A stretch of DNA of 64,000 nucleotides from Ganoderma boninense. Its lineage: Eukaryota > Basidiomycota > Agaricomycetes > Polyporales > Polyporaceae. The translations under genes and the position numbers were made by a program. Shown here one piece after another: positions 36,001 through 47,800 of the stretch (position 1 is the stretch's first letter; each line of letters begins with the position of its first letter). Location: assembly GCA_002900995.3 (NCBI GenBank), contig CM035306.1, positions 4,508,541 to 4,572,540 of the forward strand. Direction: 5' to 3'. Below the pieces are notes generated by a model, which saw only the letters and a list, made by a program, of their open reading frames with translations, had not been told where the DNA came from and did not search any database.

Positions 36001-38369
36001 TCACTGCTTGACCGAATCCCGAATATCGCCAGTGGCCTGTGATACGAGGTTCACAATCCTCCCCAGTCGCGTTTCCATCTCCTCGTGGCCCAAACTCCGC
36101 ACCAGCTTTCGTGAGCGCCAACGGTCAGGATGGAACCGCATGAAGCTCGCCTCCATTACTTGCTGGAACTTTTTAGAGGGAAGTCTCGCACGCGCCTTGA
36201 TGAAGAATTGTTCCACAGCGTCCCAGTTCACCTCGTCGTCCCTCATGCTCCAAGGAGGAAGGAGCGTGGGCCATGGGATTCTCTCGAAGATCGCAGGCGT
36301 ATCGAAGTTGAAGACCGTGGCATCAAAGGTTTTGCTCGCGCTCAGGTAGTGTTGGACGGCTGTCAGATCCGACCACTTTTGCCCTTGGTAATGACGGAAC
36401 CAGCGTCTACGTTCCTGGGCCCCGAGCGCGTTCAACTGTTGCTGCCGCGCGGCGTTCATTGCCTCCGCCGCGGCCTGTTCGGCGTGTCGATGCTCTTCTT
36501 CGGCCCTACGACGCTCCAGCTCCTTCCTCCTGTCCTCTCGAAGACGTTGCTCTTTGGCTTCTTGTTTCACCCGCATCTCATCCTCTTCCTTGGCCTTTCT
36601 CTTTGCCGCCTCAACATCCCATAGCGGCCTGTCTTTTTCGAGCTCTGCGAGCTTCCGGCGGGATTCCTCAATCATGGCCCTGTGTTCGGCACCCTCGTCG
36701 TCGACTGAAGTCGAGGAGATAGGCGTGTCGGAGGTCGAGGAGGGGGATGTGCCCGAGGTCGGGGAGATAGGCGTGCCGGAGGTCGAGGAGATAGACGTGC
36801 CGGAGGTCGAGGCGATGGGAGTGTCGGAGGTCGAGGAGGGGGATGTGCCCGAGGTCGAGGAGGGGGAAGTCCCGGAGGTCGAGGAGGTGGGAGTCCCGGA
36901 GGTCGAGGAGATGGGAGTCCCGGAGGTCGAGGAGGCCGAGAACGTCGAAGCGACCGGCGGTGAGGATGCTGCGCGGGCCTCAGCCATTGTCTCCTTCCAG
37001 AGCTCTTCATCGCGTCGCCAATGCTCATCCCTCAATTCTTCCTGACGTCTGAGCTTGTTGGTCAATCGCTCAGACCTGCGCCGAGCAGCTCGTTCGGAAG
37101 CACGTTGGCTGGCAGGACTGCGTTTGGTCTCTTCTCGTCCTGTCCGATGCCTCTTCGGGGTGTGGTGGCCCCCTTGACCCTGTGGTTCATCGTCGTCCTC
37201 GTTATCTGTAAGTACATCAGTTGAGCGTCTGAAGGGTTGCGCAGGAAAAAGCTAATTCTCACCTTTACGCTTTCTACGGTCTCCCGGCGAATGCGAGGAA
37301 TGCCTGTCGTCCTCCATTGTGAAGTCTATCAATTCTGGGGTCATCGGTCTGGGCATAGGCTTGGCAGGCCCTTCGGAACGCCCGGAAGTGTCCTCGGATG
37401 CGTGTTCTCCTGAACACGGCGCGTTGCGGGCGTTCCCAGTTGCCTCTTCAACAGGTTCTCCCTCCCTCCATTGGGTGCTTGCTTGGGCGGATCTTCCATC
37501 CGTAGGCGAGGGTGTCCCGCGGGAGAATGGAGGTGGCACTCCGGTGTGTCCTCCAACGTTACAGTCGGAGCTAGACGGTGCGTCATCCTCGATTATCATC
37601 TCGACGTCGACATCAGGGGTGGAGGAGTCATCGTGACGGAGAGGGCATGTGGTTCCCTGGGGCTCATCCACAGGTGGCTCTCGGGCGCCGCCTTCAGCGA
37701 GGTGCCCGGCGTCGGTAGCAGCGGTAGGAGGAGATCTGGACTGGGTTTCAGAGGAGGACGGCGTGTCCCCGCTCTTCGCTCCGTTCGCTTTGCTGAAGGA
37801 CAGAGTCGTTCTGAAGCGCTTGGAGAGGCGTTCAAGGTCTCCTGTGACTTCTGAGACCCGACGTTTGCCGTTGTCGTTCCGTGGGTCCCGTTCTCGGGGA
37901 GAGATGATTGGCGGGAAAGGGGGACATGGGACGTAACAGGTGTATTTTGGATCCAACTTGTAAATGTTCCATTGCTCATGTGAGCAAACGACGACTTCCC
38001 TGGAGAGGAGTTTGACAAGTCAACAAAAACTCGCAGTAATATCTGTTTGTTCTTCACTCACCCACAAATGTTTACAGTTCTTGGCCAGGACTTTCCTTCG
38101 TCGCATGCGCCTGCGGCCAGCTGAGCGTTTGGAACAAGCCTGCAACGAAGGGCGCCAGCGCCCTCCGGAGGTTCTTGGATCGCTACTCGACGCATTCCGT
38201 CGGCCTCAGTGGACGCCGAGATGCCGAAAGGTTGTGGGTCGAAGATAGCGAAGGAGAGCTTCCAGTCGCGTCCATGGAGGATCCGGTCCGGCTGAGTAGG
38301 GTCCAGCAGTCCAGGTGTCATACCGAGAAGGCACTTGAACCGTGGGAGGGTGATGGGGACGGAGGACAT
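36001..38369 (-). CDS. cargo gene E: coiled-coil protein with RFHPDRW C-terminus
   Basis: Three exons (38369-38062, 37999-37263, 37205-36001) give 749 aa. The N-terminal 140 residues look folded and include VVCSHEQWNIYKLDPKY and a Cys-Pro segment (CYVPCPPFPP). A long disordered part follows with acidic patches and basic nuclear-type signals (PKRHRTGREETKR, RRRSERLTNKLRRQ). A Ser/Thr repeat of the type TSGTSPSS is encoded by a 30-33-bp DNA repeat around 36710-36940. A long charged coiled coil then runs for about 90 residues (KRKAKEEDEMRVKQEAKEQ and onward). The C-terminal domain ends with VEQFFIKARARL, MEASFMRFHPDRWRSRKL and a final helix; from memory this RFHPDRW ending recurs in mushroom proteins of unknown function. 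No enzymatic motif is seen. It is divergently transcribed from the WD40 gene. Confidence 0.78.
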
Positions 38370-38767
38370 GGTGTTCGATGAGGTTGAGTATTGAATAACT
38401 AGGAGTGATATGGGACGGGGTCTGAGAGGTCGGCGGACGCGCTGCGTCTAGAGTTTCGAGGTACCAGCTGGGGGAGTGATACTGAGTTGCTTCCGTCGCG
38501 CCGTATGATATACTGGACGTTTTGAACCATGCTGTGAACTTTGAAAGTCTGACCTTGAAATGGTAGGTCAAAGCGCTGTGGGATAGCTAAATGGGTTGGT
38601 GTCAACGAGACTCGGAAAGGGCGAGAAAATGCCAATCGCAAGATCCCTGAATCGCCGGTTTTGCGAGCGCTTTGTCCGAGGTCATAATCGGTTGTGCCAC
38701 TCGCAGCTGCAGCTCCGGTCCTTACTCCTCACTACCACCCCCGGATCCGACAAAAGTCGTCCGTCTA
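38370..38767. promoter_or_regulatory. shared promoter region of cargo genes E and F
   Basis: Divergent genes E (minus) and F (plus) are separated by about 400 bp, which must hold both promoters. No clear TATA box is seen. Confidence 0.4.
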
Positions 38768-40318
38768 ATGGCCATGGTTCAAAGATACGAGAAATTATGT
38801 CGGCTCACCAATGGCCATAGTAGAGGAATAACGACGGTTGCCTTCAGCGCCGAAGGGAGCTTTGTTGCCACCGGAGGCCTGGACGGCAAGGTTTGCATTT
38901 GGCGTTTGGAGGACTCAAAGCTTCTTTATTCGTTCTCCGGAGAGGCCGCCATCCTTAGCCTCACCTGGCTGCCGGACCGCGAAGACGCGGTCATATGCGG
39001 CTCGCAGGATGGAAATGTCGTGGTCCTCACTATCAAGGAGGTACGATAACCTTCAAGTGTCGATTGAATCGTAACTCACCTAGGATATGATCAGGCTGAG
39101 CGTATGATCGTTGCCAAGGGCTTCTGGGCCCATAAATACCCCGTTGAATGCCTCGCTCTTGCTGATGACCGACTGGCAACGGGTGCCCATGGTGAACTTA
39201 CGGTGTGGAGATGGAACGAGTCGTGTATGTTCTACTTGCTCACACGCGTTGAGAATTTTCTGATTTACCTACTTGAACCTATCAGCTCGCCGTTTCTACC
39301 GTGTACGGAATCTACCGGAGCCTCCATCGAGCTCGGACAATCAGCATCAAGAGGTCCTGGCCACCAGCCTTCACTGGACGCCGGTGTCTGCCGCCAGCGA
39401 ATCGATGCTCCTCGTCTCATACATGTACCACGGTATACAGTACGTGCCTAAGTGCCACGAACTCCTAGATCACGTCCTAATATTCCCACAGCCTCTTCGA
39501 AACCAACTCGTGGGGTAGAGTTCGAACAATCCCGTTACAATGTCAAATGTATGTGCACGCGCGCGGCGGAAATCTGAACTGTGCTTGCGCTGACTCTGTG
39601 GCCGGATGAACTCACGCAGCGCCGATACGTCTCTGTCCCCGGATGGTGTCTACATTGCTGTGTCTAATTTGCAGAAAGGCGTGGACATCTATGAGTTGGC
39701 GACCGAGCTGCTCTACCGGTCCTTTGAGCACGAAGTCGGCGAGCCATACCCAACCCTGGTACTCTTCGTCCACAATGGCCATGCTGTCGTAGGCGGAAGC
39801 ACCGTTGGGAAGGTCGACGCCTGGGACGCGCACGGCATGGGGAAAATGCGCTGCTTGCCAATCCCGAAGCGAGCCAAAGTTCTGGCCCTGGCCGTGAGTC
39901 TTTCTGGTTAGAATGGTATCGTCTCAGAGCTAAGATTCCCATCCCATGTGGAAGGCCCATCATCGGCGAGTTGGGAACAGTGTTCCGCATCACTACGAGT
40001 TCTATATCGCGACCGGTGTCATGAACGAGAACGCGACATCCTACTGCATTATTTGGAAGGGCGAATCATTGAGTACGCAGCGACTCTTCCGGGGCCATGC
40101 CATGCCGCCTGGTATACGTAGCCCTAACTGTTTGCCCTTCAGGCTTGCCCTCAAAGCCACAAGAGAACAAATGTTCCTCGGTATGTCTTCTGATTCTGGC
40201 TAGCGCTGCGTCAACTAACGGATCAACACAGTGGTCTTCAACCTTAATGTGGACAGCGATATGCGCCATCCTGCTCGTATACCTCAGCTCTACGATCCCG
40301 AAGCAAAACATAGAATGA
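38768..40318 (+). CDS. cargo gene F: tail-anchored WD40-repeat protein
   Basis: Eight exons (38768-39040, 39095-39224, 39286-39439, 39492-39548, 39620-39893, 39955-40111, 40143-40180, 40232-40318) splice in frame to 389 aa. WD40-like blades are visible: HSRGITTVAFSAEGSFVATGGLDGKVCIWRLED, ILSLTWLPDREDAVICGSQDGNVVVL, VECLALADDRLATGAHGELTVWRW, then LSPDGVYIAVSNLQKGVDIYEL and NGHAVVGGSTVGKVDAWD. These give roughly six or seven blades, enough for one propeller. The last exon encodes a hydrophobic helix at about 365-381 (LMWTAICAILLVYL) followed by only eight residues, so the protein is probably tail-anchored with the propeller in the cytosol or nucleoplasm. A C-terminal anchor is rare for a WD40 protein. 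Confidence 0.85.
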
Positions 40319-40467
40319 TTCATGCAACAATGACCATGGCACATACAAGTCTTGATCTACATTGCGCTCGATAACAATTCTACAGGTGTATCATTACGAA
40401 CGTTCAAGACAGGCGTGACGCGAGCGATCGACGGAAAATAGCTACGTTGTATAGCGCAGTACGCGCG

Positions 40468-41102
40468 TTAGAGCTCGAGCTCTAAGGAGGCGCCATCGAA
40501 AACCATAGAACCCAAACAGTCCTCGTCGGAGAGCTCGGGCCCGTCATCCGACGACTCCACATCGCTGTCGCTGTCAGAAGTCCCCACGACGTCGCTCTCG
40601 GTGAGATCCTTCAGGCCGATGGATGCGAGGAAGCCCTCCATGCGAGCCCTGCTTTCAAAGGCAAGATAAAGTCCACCCTCGTTGCCTCGGAGGTGCACGA
40701 GCGTGTCAAACTGGAGGCGATTTGAGAATGGACGCATCGTGGCAGCATTGGAGTCGGCGAACTCACCAGGGTGCACTCGTGAAAAATGGAGTTGTCCACG
40801 GTAAGAGTGGCGGTTTCAACAACGCTCACCGAGCGGAGGCACACTGCGCGACGATTAAGCGATCCAGCACAACAGTCAGTTCGCGATGAAGACGTACAAA
40901 ATGTGGAGCCACCGTGGGCCATGACAGAGAGCAGCGAACGCGGAAGCGTGCTGATGTGGTCGGTATCGGCGTTCCAGACCCGGGGTTCGACCGGATACGT
41001 TTCGAAGCTGAGCCAGAAGGCGTATAAGACGCCCCAGATGGAGAAGAGGCATAGGAAGAAGTAGGACAAGGTGGCGCACATGGTTTGGCTAGTGAGAGAC
41101 AT
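40468..41102 (-). CDS. cargo gene G: small N-anchored acidic protein
   Basis: Three exons (41102-40898, 40843-40767, 40710-40468) give 174 aa. A hydrophobic segment at about 9-33 (ATLSYFFLCLFSIWGVLYAFWL) is a signal peptide or, more likely, a signal anchor. A compact-looking region follows (VVETATLTVDNSIFHECTLFDTLVHLRGNEGGLYLAFESRA), and the last 40 residues are strongly acidic (SDSDSDVESSDDGPELSDED). No family recognised. It converges with the WD40 gene (150 bp between stops) and diverges from gene H. Confidence 0.7.
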
Positions 41103-41804
41103 GGCAGTGGCGGCGATGGCGATCAAGAATGGGAGGCTGGAAGGCCGGGAAGACGATGGCTTTATGTGGATCTGCTAGACAAAGGGCATGCTTGAGACAG
41201 CCGTTGCCTCCAAAGCCAGACAAATACGCACTTGCACTTTAGGAACGAGTCACGCGGAGAAGCCAGTCGGTGTTGGAGGTTATGCGGAGGAGCGTGAGGT
41301 TCGTGGATCGCGGCCATTGTGTCGATGGCGGGACAACCGAAGCTGAGATTTAGAGTCGAGGTTCAGGCAGCGTTAAGGCCCAAGAGAGACAACGTCCCAC
41401 ATCCGACGAATCTCGATGTTGAAGCGCCGCGATCAAGCGCTGGAGAAGGTTCTAGAGCCTTGACAGCCATCCGGACTCCGTTCGCCCCGGGCGCCTCTTC
41501 CGAGTAGGTACTCCCAGCTGCCCGCTCGCTGCTCGTTGCCCGCTGCTCGTTGCCCGCTGTCTGCTGTCTGCTGCTCGCTGCCCGGCTGCCCCGCTCTCCG
41601 CCCTTTCCGCTCCCAGACTACTATTCACATGTCCCTGCTATTCGACCCTCCGGCGTTCTCGCTCGCACGCTGCGCTAGGCTTAGATGTGTGGACAATGGG
41701 CTTTCAGACCGACCCATGGCGAGATCACTGCCAGACTAGCCAACCCGTACGTCCCATCCTTCCCCCTCTTCCCCGCCGCCACCCCTGTGTTGACTTTGAG
41801 AAAC
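41103..41804. promoter_or_regulatory. divergent promoter region of cargo genes G and H
   Basis: About 700 bp between the start codons of genes G and H. Near 41515-41590 it contains a degenerate short repeat of the type GCTGCTCGTTGCCC. No gene is supported here. Confidence 0.4.
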
Positions 41805-42905
41805 ATGGCAGTTGATAGTTCACAACCGGTGAGTCCGCGTATAGGACCGCTCAAGTCCAGACTCGGGGGCTGATGTTCCTTATGGAAAGCCCGTCAAGCA
41901 TTTTTACTCCCCCGAAGACGTATTTCGGTTCATCGACGAGGTCGAAGCGGGAGAAATTTCTGCAACGAGGATCACGGACCTCACCGTCGAACTCACCGAA
42001 ATCGTGCCTGTTGACGCGTTGCGACGGGGTTTGTCCATAGCCACCGACATTGAGGCCCTGACCCTTCTCTTACCCGCCGACACGCCCGCTCATTTGCTTG
42101 CGGACCTGGCCTTCCCCAAGCTCGAGCTTTTGAAGACAAATCTTCCTCACCGCGATCTCCCTCCGTTCCTCGATCTTCTCCCGAGTCTGTTGGTCTTGTC
42201 CCTCGACTCTTGTGGGAGGGCGCTTGGCGAACGCGTCTGTCCCTTGAGTGGCGTGGACCTATCCAGAGTCGTCACTGTCGAGTGTCCGGCTGGATGCGCT
42301 TCAGTGGCCTCCCACAGGCAGCTTATCCGACTTACCGCCAGTGACCGGGCTTCCGTCGCAAGCCTATCACACTCATTGAGGGCATGGTCTCCGTCGTCCT
42401 TGTTGTACTTATCCCTAGATTTCTACCATGACGATTACGACGTCTTGCGTGGGATCATGACCACCATGCCACAACTACGCAAGCTTAGGTTACTGGAGAA
42501 ACCACAGCATACGGTATGTTCTGTGCGCAGCTTCGTAATCCTCAAGTACTGACGTCCAAGCAGAGACGGCAGTCGCATGGGCGTCGTTCGTGGAACGACG
42601 TCGCGAATTGGTCCCGGACGTTGCTGGGTCTCTCCTATCTAGAAGAATTTGCGCTCCGTACGGCGGCTGTGTTCGTTCCTAAGAATGCTGGCGTCGAATA
42701 TGAGAAGAAAACGATCCTTCGATGGGTCTCGGGCACGCAGCGCCAGACCAAATACCGGCGTAGTCATCCCACCCTGACCCATATCCGTGTGTGGTACCGA
42801 TGCCGAGAGCCCGGCAACGGCGTTATCACGCATTGGTCGAGATACACTGGCGTCTGGGAGAACACCCTCCTCAAGCGCGATCCCCTTCTTCAAACGATGT
42901 TCTAA
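41805..42905 (+). CDS. cargo gene H: leucine-rich protein, F-box/LRR-like
   Basis: Three exons (41805-41828, 41890-42513, 42564-42905) give 329 aa. The short first exon encodes MAVDSSQP. The body contains repeated leucine-rich steps (DLTVELTEI, ALTLLLPADTP, LAFPKLELLKTNLPH, LLPSLLVLSLDSC, SSLLYLSLDFYHDD, MPQLRKLRLLEKP), like the LRR part of basidiomycete F-box/LRR proteins. No F-box is visible at the N-terminus. The C-terminal exon is basic and Trp-rich (SWNDVANWSRTLLGLSYLEEF, ending LLQTMF). A role in protein recognition is inference only. Confidence 0.7.
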
Positions 42906-43244
42906 ATTTTCAATCTTTAGTGCGTCGCTCTCGTCCATGGCATCGTCGAGCGCTGCTGATTAACGTCCACAAACGTAGCTCAAAACTGTCGCGTCCCTGT
43001 AGCTCTATCATTACAATAGGACTTCGCTACACTCCTGTACCAACGTTATTACCTTACTTCAGATGGATAATTTGATTGCGCTCAATTGGTGTGTCTTTAG
43101 AGTCGCACGGTCCTTCGGCATATGTGGCTGTATGGCTGTATGGCTGTTTTGGGCAATTTGGGACACAAAGGACCTTGCGAGAGGCGACATCGTGAGCAGC
43201 CTCGTTCTTGCCTCCGCTTTTGCCACTGACGCCACTCTCTCGTC

Positions 43245-44594
43245 ATGACTGACAGCCCATTCAGCCTTCCTTCTGAACTACAAGCAGGCGACTATCAACT
43301 CATATCTTCTGTCGAGGCACCGGAGTGGGTATTGGATACGGTACCAACCAACGCAGAGAGTCTACCGCCTCTGGGCTCGAGCAGCGGTCCGGACCGGAGC
43401 TCTATCACGCCGTCTGCCGATCCGCTCGACGAAATAGATTTGGGGGATCTAGATGATGTTGGTGATCTGGTCAACGACGACGAGTCCTCCAAGACCTTAG
43501 AATCTCTCAATCCCCGCTCCGACTCCATTTCCAAGGACGTCGGCGATCCTCCACCCGGGCGCTCGCTCCTCTTGGGGTAAGTGAAGATTCCTCGTCCCGA
43601 CGTGCTGTTCTAACGGCCGACGTCTTAGAAATCAACCCAATAGAGAGCGCACTGTTGAGGATATATATGAGCCGGCGTTGAAGGACTTGAATGTCCTCCG
43701 TGCAGCAAGTTCTGCCCTCCTACGCGATGTCCTGCAGATCGCCAAGAACCGAGGAGCCGTACGTACCTTTGACCTCAATATCCCGCGAAACTAACATTGA
43801 CATGGGCTCAGTTTACGGCAGGTACAGCAGAGCTAGATGACAAGATTGCCTCGAACATGGCCTACACGGAAGTGATGCTACGCGCAGCCAAAAATACGAT
43901 GTCCCGCACCTATCGTATGCCATGCTACATATCTCTCGAGCACTTACGGTGTCCTCACTATCATCCCCCCAGACTTGCGCGGTGTTACGTCGTTCCGTTT
44001 TGCCCGGACTGCCAATGATGACGACTTGGCCGCATCTCGCCGTCGCGTGACTCCACTTAGTCGAATGAGCCCGTCGCCGCGGTCGTTGGTGACACCTGCT
44101 TCCAGAAACACCCGGCACCTTCACCTCCCGAACCTCCCTTTCAGACCGCGGGCAGCTTTCCAGTCGCCACCACCATCTCAGACCGATTCCCCGTCATCAG
44201 AACGCGGATGGGATACTAGCTCTGCTTCTCTGAACGTAGATGGTAGTACGTCTTGGACCTCCCCAGCACTCACACGCGACAGCACGTCCACGTCTTTGTT
44301 TACGACTGCGAATGAAGACGAGGATGAAGGCGAAGATGAGGATGAAGACAACATTCTTGACAACGTTCGTATCTGGTTGGCACGGGCGGAATCTCTCGCT
44401 TACGCACTTCGCAACAGGAAACTCTACTCGTTGCCGCTAACCTCGGCATGACCCACCAAGATGTGGTAGGGGGCAGGTTGTACGCGATACCCTTGGTATT
44501 GATGTCATTGTGGGTGATCGTCGCTGTCGTCGGCATGATCCTCAACCGCGACGTCGTATCTCACCCCATCTGGGAGCAATGGCGGTCTCGTTAA
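43245..44594 (+). CDS. cargo gene I: acidic tail-anchored membrane protein
   Basis: Five exons (43245-43576, 43629-43758, 43812-43914, 43973-44364, 44418-44594) give 377 aa. The N-terminal 110 residues are acidic and disordered (DEIDLGDLDDVGDLVNDDES). A helical segment (VEDIYEPALKDLNVLRAASSALLRDVLQIAKN, FTAGTAELDDKIASNMAYTEVMLRAAKNTM) is probably a coiled coil. A Ser/Arg-rich linker follows, then an acidic run (EDEDEGEDEDEDN). The final exon supplies a hydrophobic helix at about 340-361 (LYAIPLVLMSLWVIVAVVGMIL) and a 16-residue tail (NRDVVSHPIWEQWRSR). Use of a 53-nt intron (GTTCGT...CAACAG) is needed to reach this exon; without it the protein stops at 44451. The arrangement, coiled coil then C-terminal anchor then short lumenal tail, is that of KASH-type partners of SUN proteins, but no family match is visible. 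Confidence 0.7.
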
Positions 44595-44800
44595 AGCTAA
44601 AAACAGTAAATACGATGTTACTATCCACATATTCATGGAAATAAGCCATAACCGATATGCATAAGTTATGATAGTATGTGTTCTTACCAGTACCCGTGCC
44701 ACCAGTGCGGCCTTCCAGATCAAAGCATCCTACCGGGCGCTAGGAGCGACTTTGACCGCAGCCATCACTCCCCGGTATCTGGATACCTCATTCCTCCTCT

Positions 44801-47800
44801 ATGGCTATATGCGATTGCAGCACTTGTGACAAGTACACTTATGTCGACGTTCACGGGGTTTCTCGACAGGGGCGGATCTTGGATACCTCCACGATCCGGA
44901 CACACAAGGCAAAGGACGCGCGCCGAAGCACCCGCGCGGTGCCACTGGAAGCTCCACAACCACATCCCCCCTCCCCTACCCCGAACATCAGCCCTGGAAG
45001 TGCGATCTTCGCCGCAACAGTCCAATCTGCTTCTTCTTCGCCCATAGACACCCTTCCGGTTCGTCATGTCGACACTGTACCTCTAAGCCGTGGCCCCCAG
45101 CGGGCACATCAGGAACTTGTAAGTTCCATGAATTTTCTATGGTTTTACATTCGAGATCTTGAAGCGTGTCTTGTTAAGTCCTCTACCCCGGTCGAGAGAA
45201 GTTCGACACTAAATGCAATGGAGCCTGATACCTTCGACACCGCCCTCGGCGAGAATGAAGAGAGTTTTCATATGGATAGCTTAGAAGAGGTTGGTGTTTC
45301 GTCCGTTGAGCGACGTGGGTGAATAGAAACCATGGCTTACGTGCTATATTCAGGATCTGTTGGTTTTAGGAGAACGAATGGAGGAGCTTTCCGCATGGCA
45401 GTCGCGCCTTGCCCATCGTTCACGGCTAGTGCCCAGCTACATCACCCTTGTCTTCCAATCCAAACCGCGGATTCCTTCCGATCCAGTTGGGGAGCTGGAC
45501 ACTCGATATGACGGCAGCGCAGAGTTCAACATTTTCCGCGAGTGGCTAACCATGGGTCTGGATTATCTGCGCGCATTGCCCACGATCGGCCACAAGGATG
45601 CGGATGGACAACTCCAAGCCTTACTCCGAAATTTTGAGAGTGAGCTCGTTCGCATGGAGACCGTTCTTTCAGACGCTTGGACACGGGAATTGGTAGAGAT
45701 GGGCTTCCTCTTTGCGGCAGAGTTCGCCAACTCTCCGGTCACTGTGCGCCCTCGTAAGCCACCCTCAGGTTAGACCGCTGCGATACTCGCTCTTACGCCA
45801 ATTTAGCACCCATATTCGATCGGAGGAACCTCCCCCCCTTTCTCCTTGCTGGATTGCTCATGATCACAATACTTCATACACTCTCCGATATCTCTCAGCC
45901 CGACGCTGCCTACGCTCTATCTTGTCTCAAGGTCGTCGTTTTCGGAGCTTTCACCTGGTTTACAGCTGCTGGTGCATTATCTGGACCAGAACAGATGTTG
46001 CTTGAGAAAATACCCGCCGATGTTCGCACCCTCTTGAAGACGCTCCAGGTCGAGGTCAACGTTGTACGCCACGCCACTTGTCCCAAGTGTTTCCACACCT
46101 ACCCTCCAGATCCTTCCCAACCCGACGACCCATACCCTCACACGTGTACCTCTTCCGAGATGGGAAAAGGTGTTTGCGGTGCCCGCCTTGTTCGCAAGGA
46201 AGTCTTGAAACCTGAACGAGCAGATAGCGAGCCGCATGTGGTCTATAGCCCCGTACGCCCGTACCCCTACCACAGTATCAAGGACTGGATTGCGCGGCTT
46301 TTTACGAAAGGCTCCATCGAGGCTCTAGTTGAAGCAGCGTACGACTACGTCCCTCCCATTGGTCAACCGATGCAAGATATCATGCACTCCCCAGCCATCC
46401 GTCAATTCCTCGGTCCGGACGGAAAGACACCCTTCTCCCTTCAGAAGAATGGGGAAGTGCATCTAGTTTTCAGTCTATTCGTAGACTGGTTCAACCCACA
46501 TGGCAATAAGAAGGCGGGCAAATCGCACTCGATCGGCGCCATCTACCTTGCTTGTTTGAACCTCCCCCCTCACCTCCGCTATCGCCCCGAATTCATCTAC
46601 CTTGCCGGCGTCATTCCAGGACCCAAGGAGCCCCAGGTACACCAGCTTAACCACCTCCTACGCCCCCTCGTAAACGAACTTCTCGAGTTGTGGCATCGCG
46701 GCCTCCATGTGAAGACCACAGCGAACAGGAAGAGTGGACGACTCGTCTATGCAGCAGTGATCCCCCTTGTTTGCGACTTGCCGGCCTTACGCAAGGTGGC
46801 TGGTTTCGCTGGACACTCTGCTACACACTTCTGTTCTTTCTGTTCGCTTCTGAAGTCGGACATGTCGAACACCGATCGAGAAACATGGCCCAAGAGACCT
46901 GACTGGGCATCGCACCTCTCCATCGCCCGAGAGTGGCGGGATGCAATGTCGGAGTCAGAGCGGAAGGCGATCTTCGATTGTCACGGGATCCGTTGGTCCG
47001 AGCTCTTCAGACTGGAATACTGGGACCCGACGCAGTTTGCGCTTGTCGACGCCATGCACAACCTCTTCCTTGGCGAGTTACGACATCACTGTATGGAAGT
47101 CTTCGGCGTCGACGTTGCGGGTGAAAAGCGGACACCGAGGACCCTCACGTTGCACACACCTGAGCAGCAGCAGGCAAATCTCGACAAGATTTTCGCTGCT
47201 CTCTCTGAGAGATCAGAGAAGGCTCTACTTCGAGTGCGGTTGGATTACCTCTCCGCCGTGGCCCGATTCAATCGCATCGAGGTTCCTGCAACCAAGCACA
47301 CCAAGCGAGACTACGTGATCCCTCTTCTGCAGCTGGTACGTCCCTTCGCTACTCGTATATCTATGACTGGTGACATGCGCCTCTGAAGGATATTCGCTCC
47401 ATCCGCATGCCATCGCCCCTCTCTACGCCGACAGCCAAGTTTCACCTTCTCATAGACCCCGTTGACTCTACCGCCAAGTACGATATCTTTACCAGCGAGG
47501 TACTCGAGACGGTGCGGGAACATATTAATGATGTCATGTTACCCTCGTGGATAGAAAGGCCACCGACGAACTTCGGTAGCGCCGGTCACGGCAAGCTGAA
47601 GGCGGATGAGTGGCGGACCGTTTGTACCATCCCCATGACCCTAGCTCTAGTCCGTCTATGGGGACGCTCTACGGCACCGGAGGCGGAACGAGCTGTACTG
47701 GACAACTTTCTCCACCTTGTCATGGCTGTTGATCTCGCTTCTCGTCGGTCCATGTCGCCCTCCAGGGCCGCCCGGTTCGATGAGTACATGCTCCAGTACA

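Noticed and set aside
44418..44451. Gene I ending at 44451 without its last intron
   Set aside because: A standard 53-nt GT-AG intron at 44365-44417 joins in frame to an exon with a strong membrane helix and a stop. That model is more coherent than the short ending.
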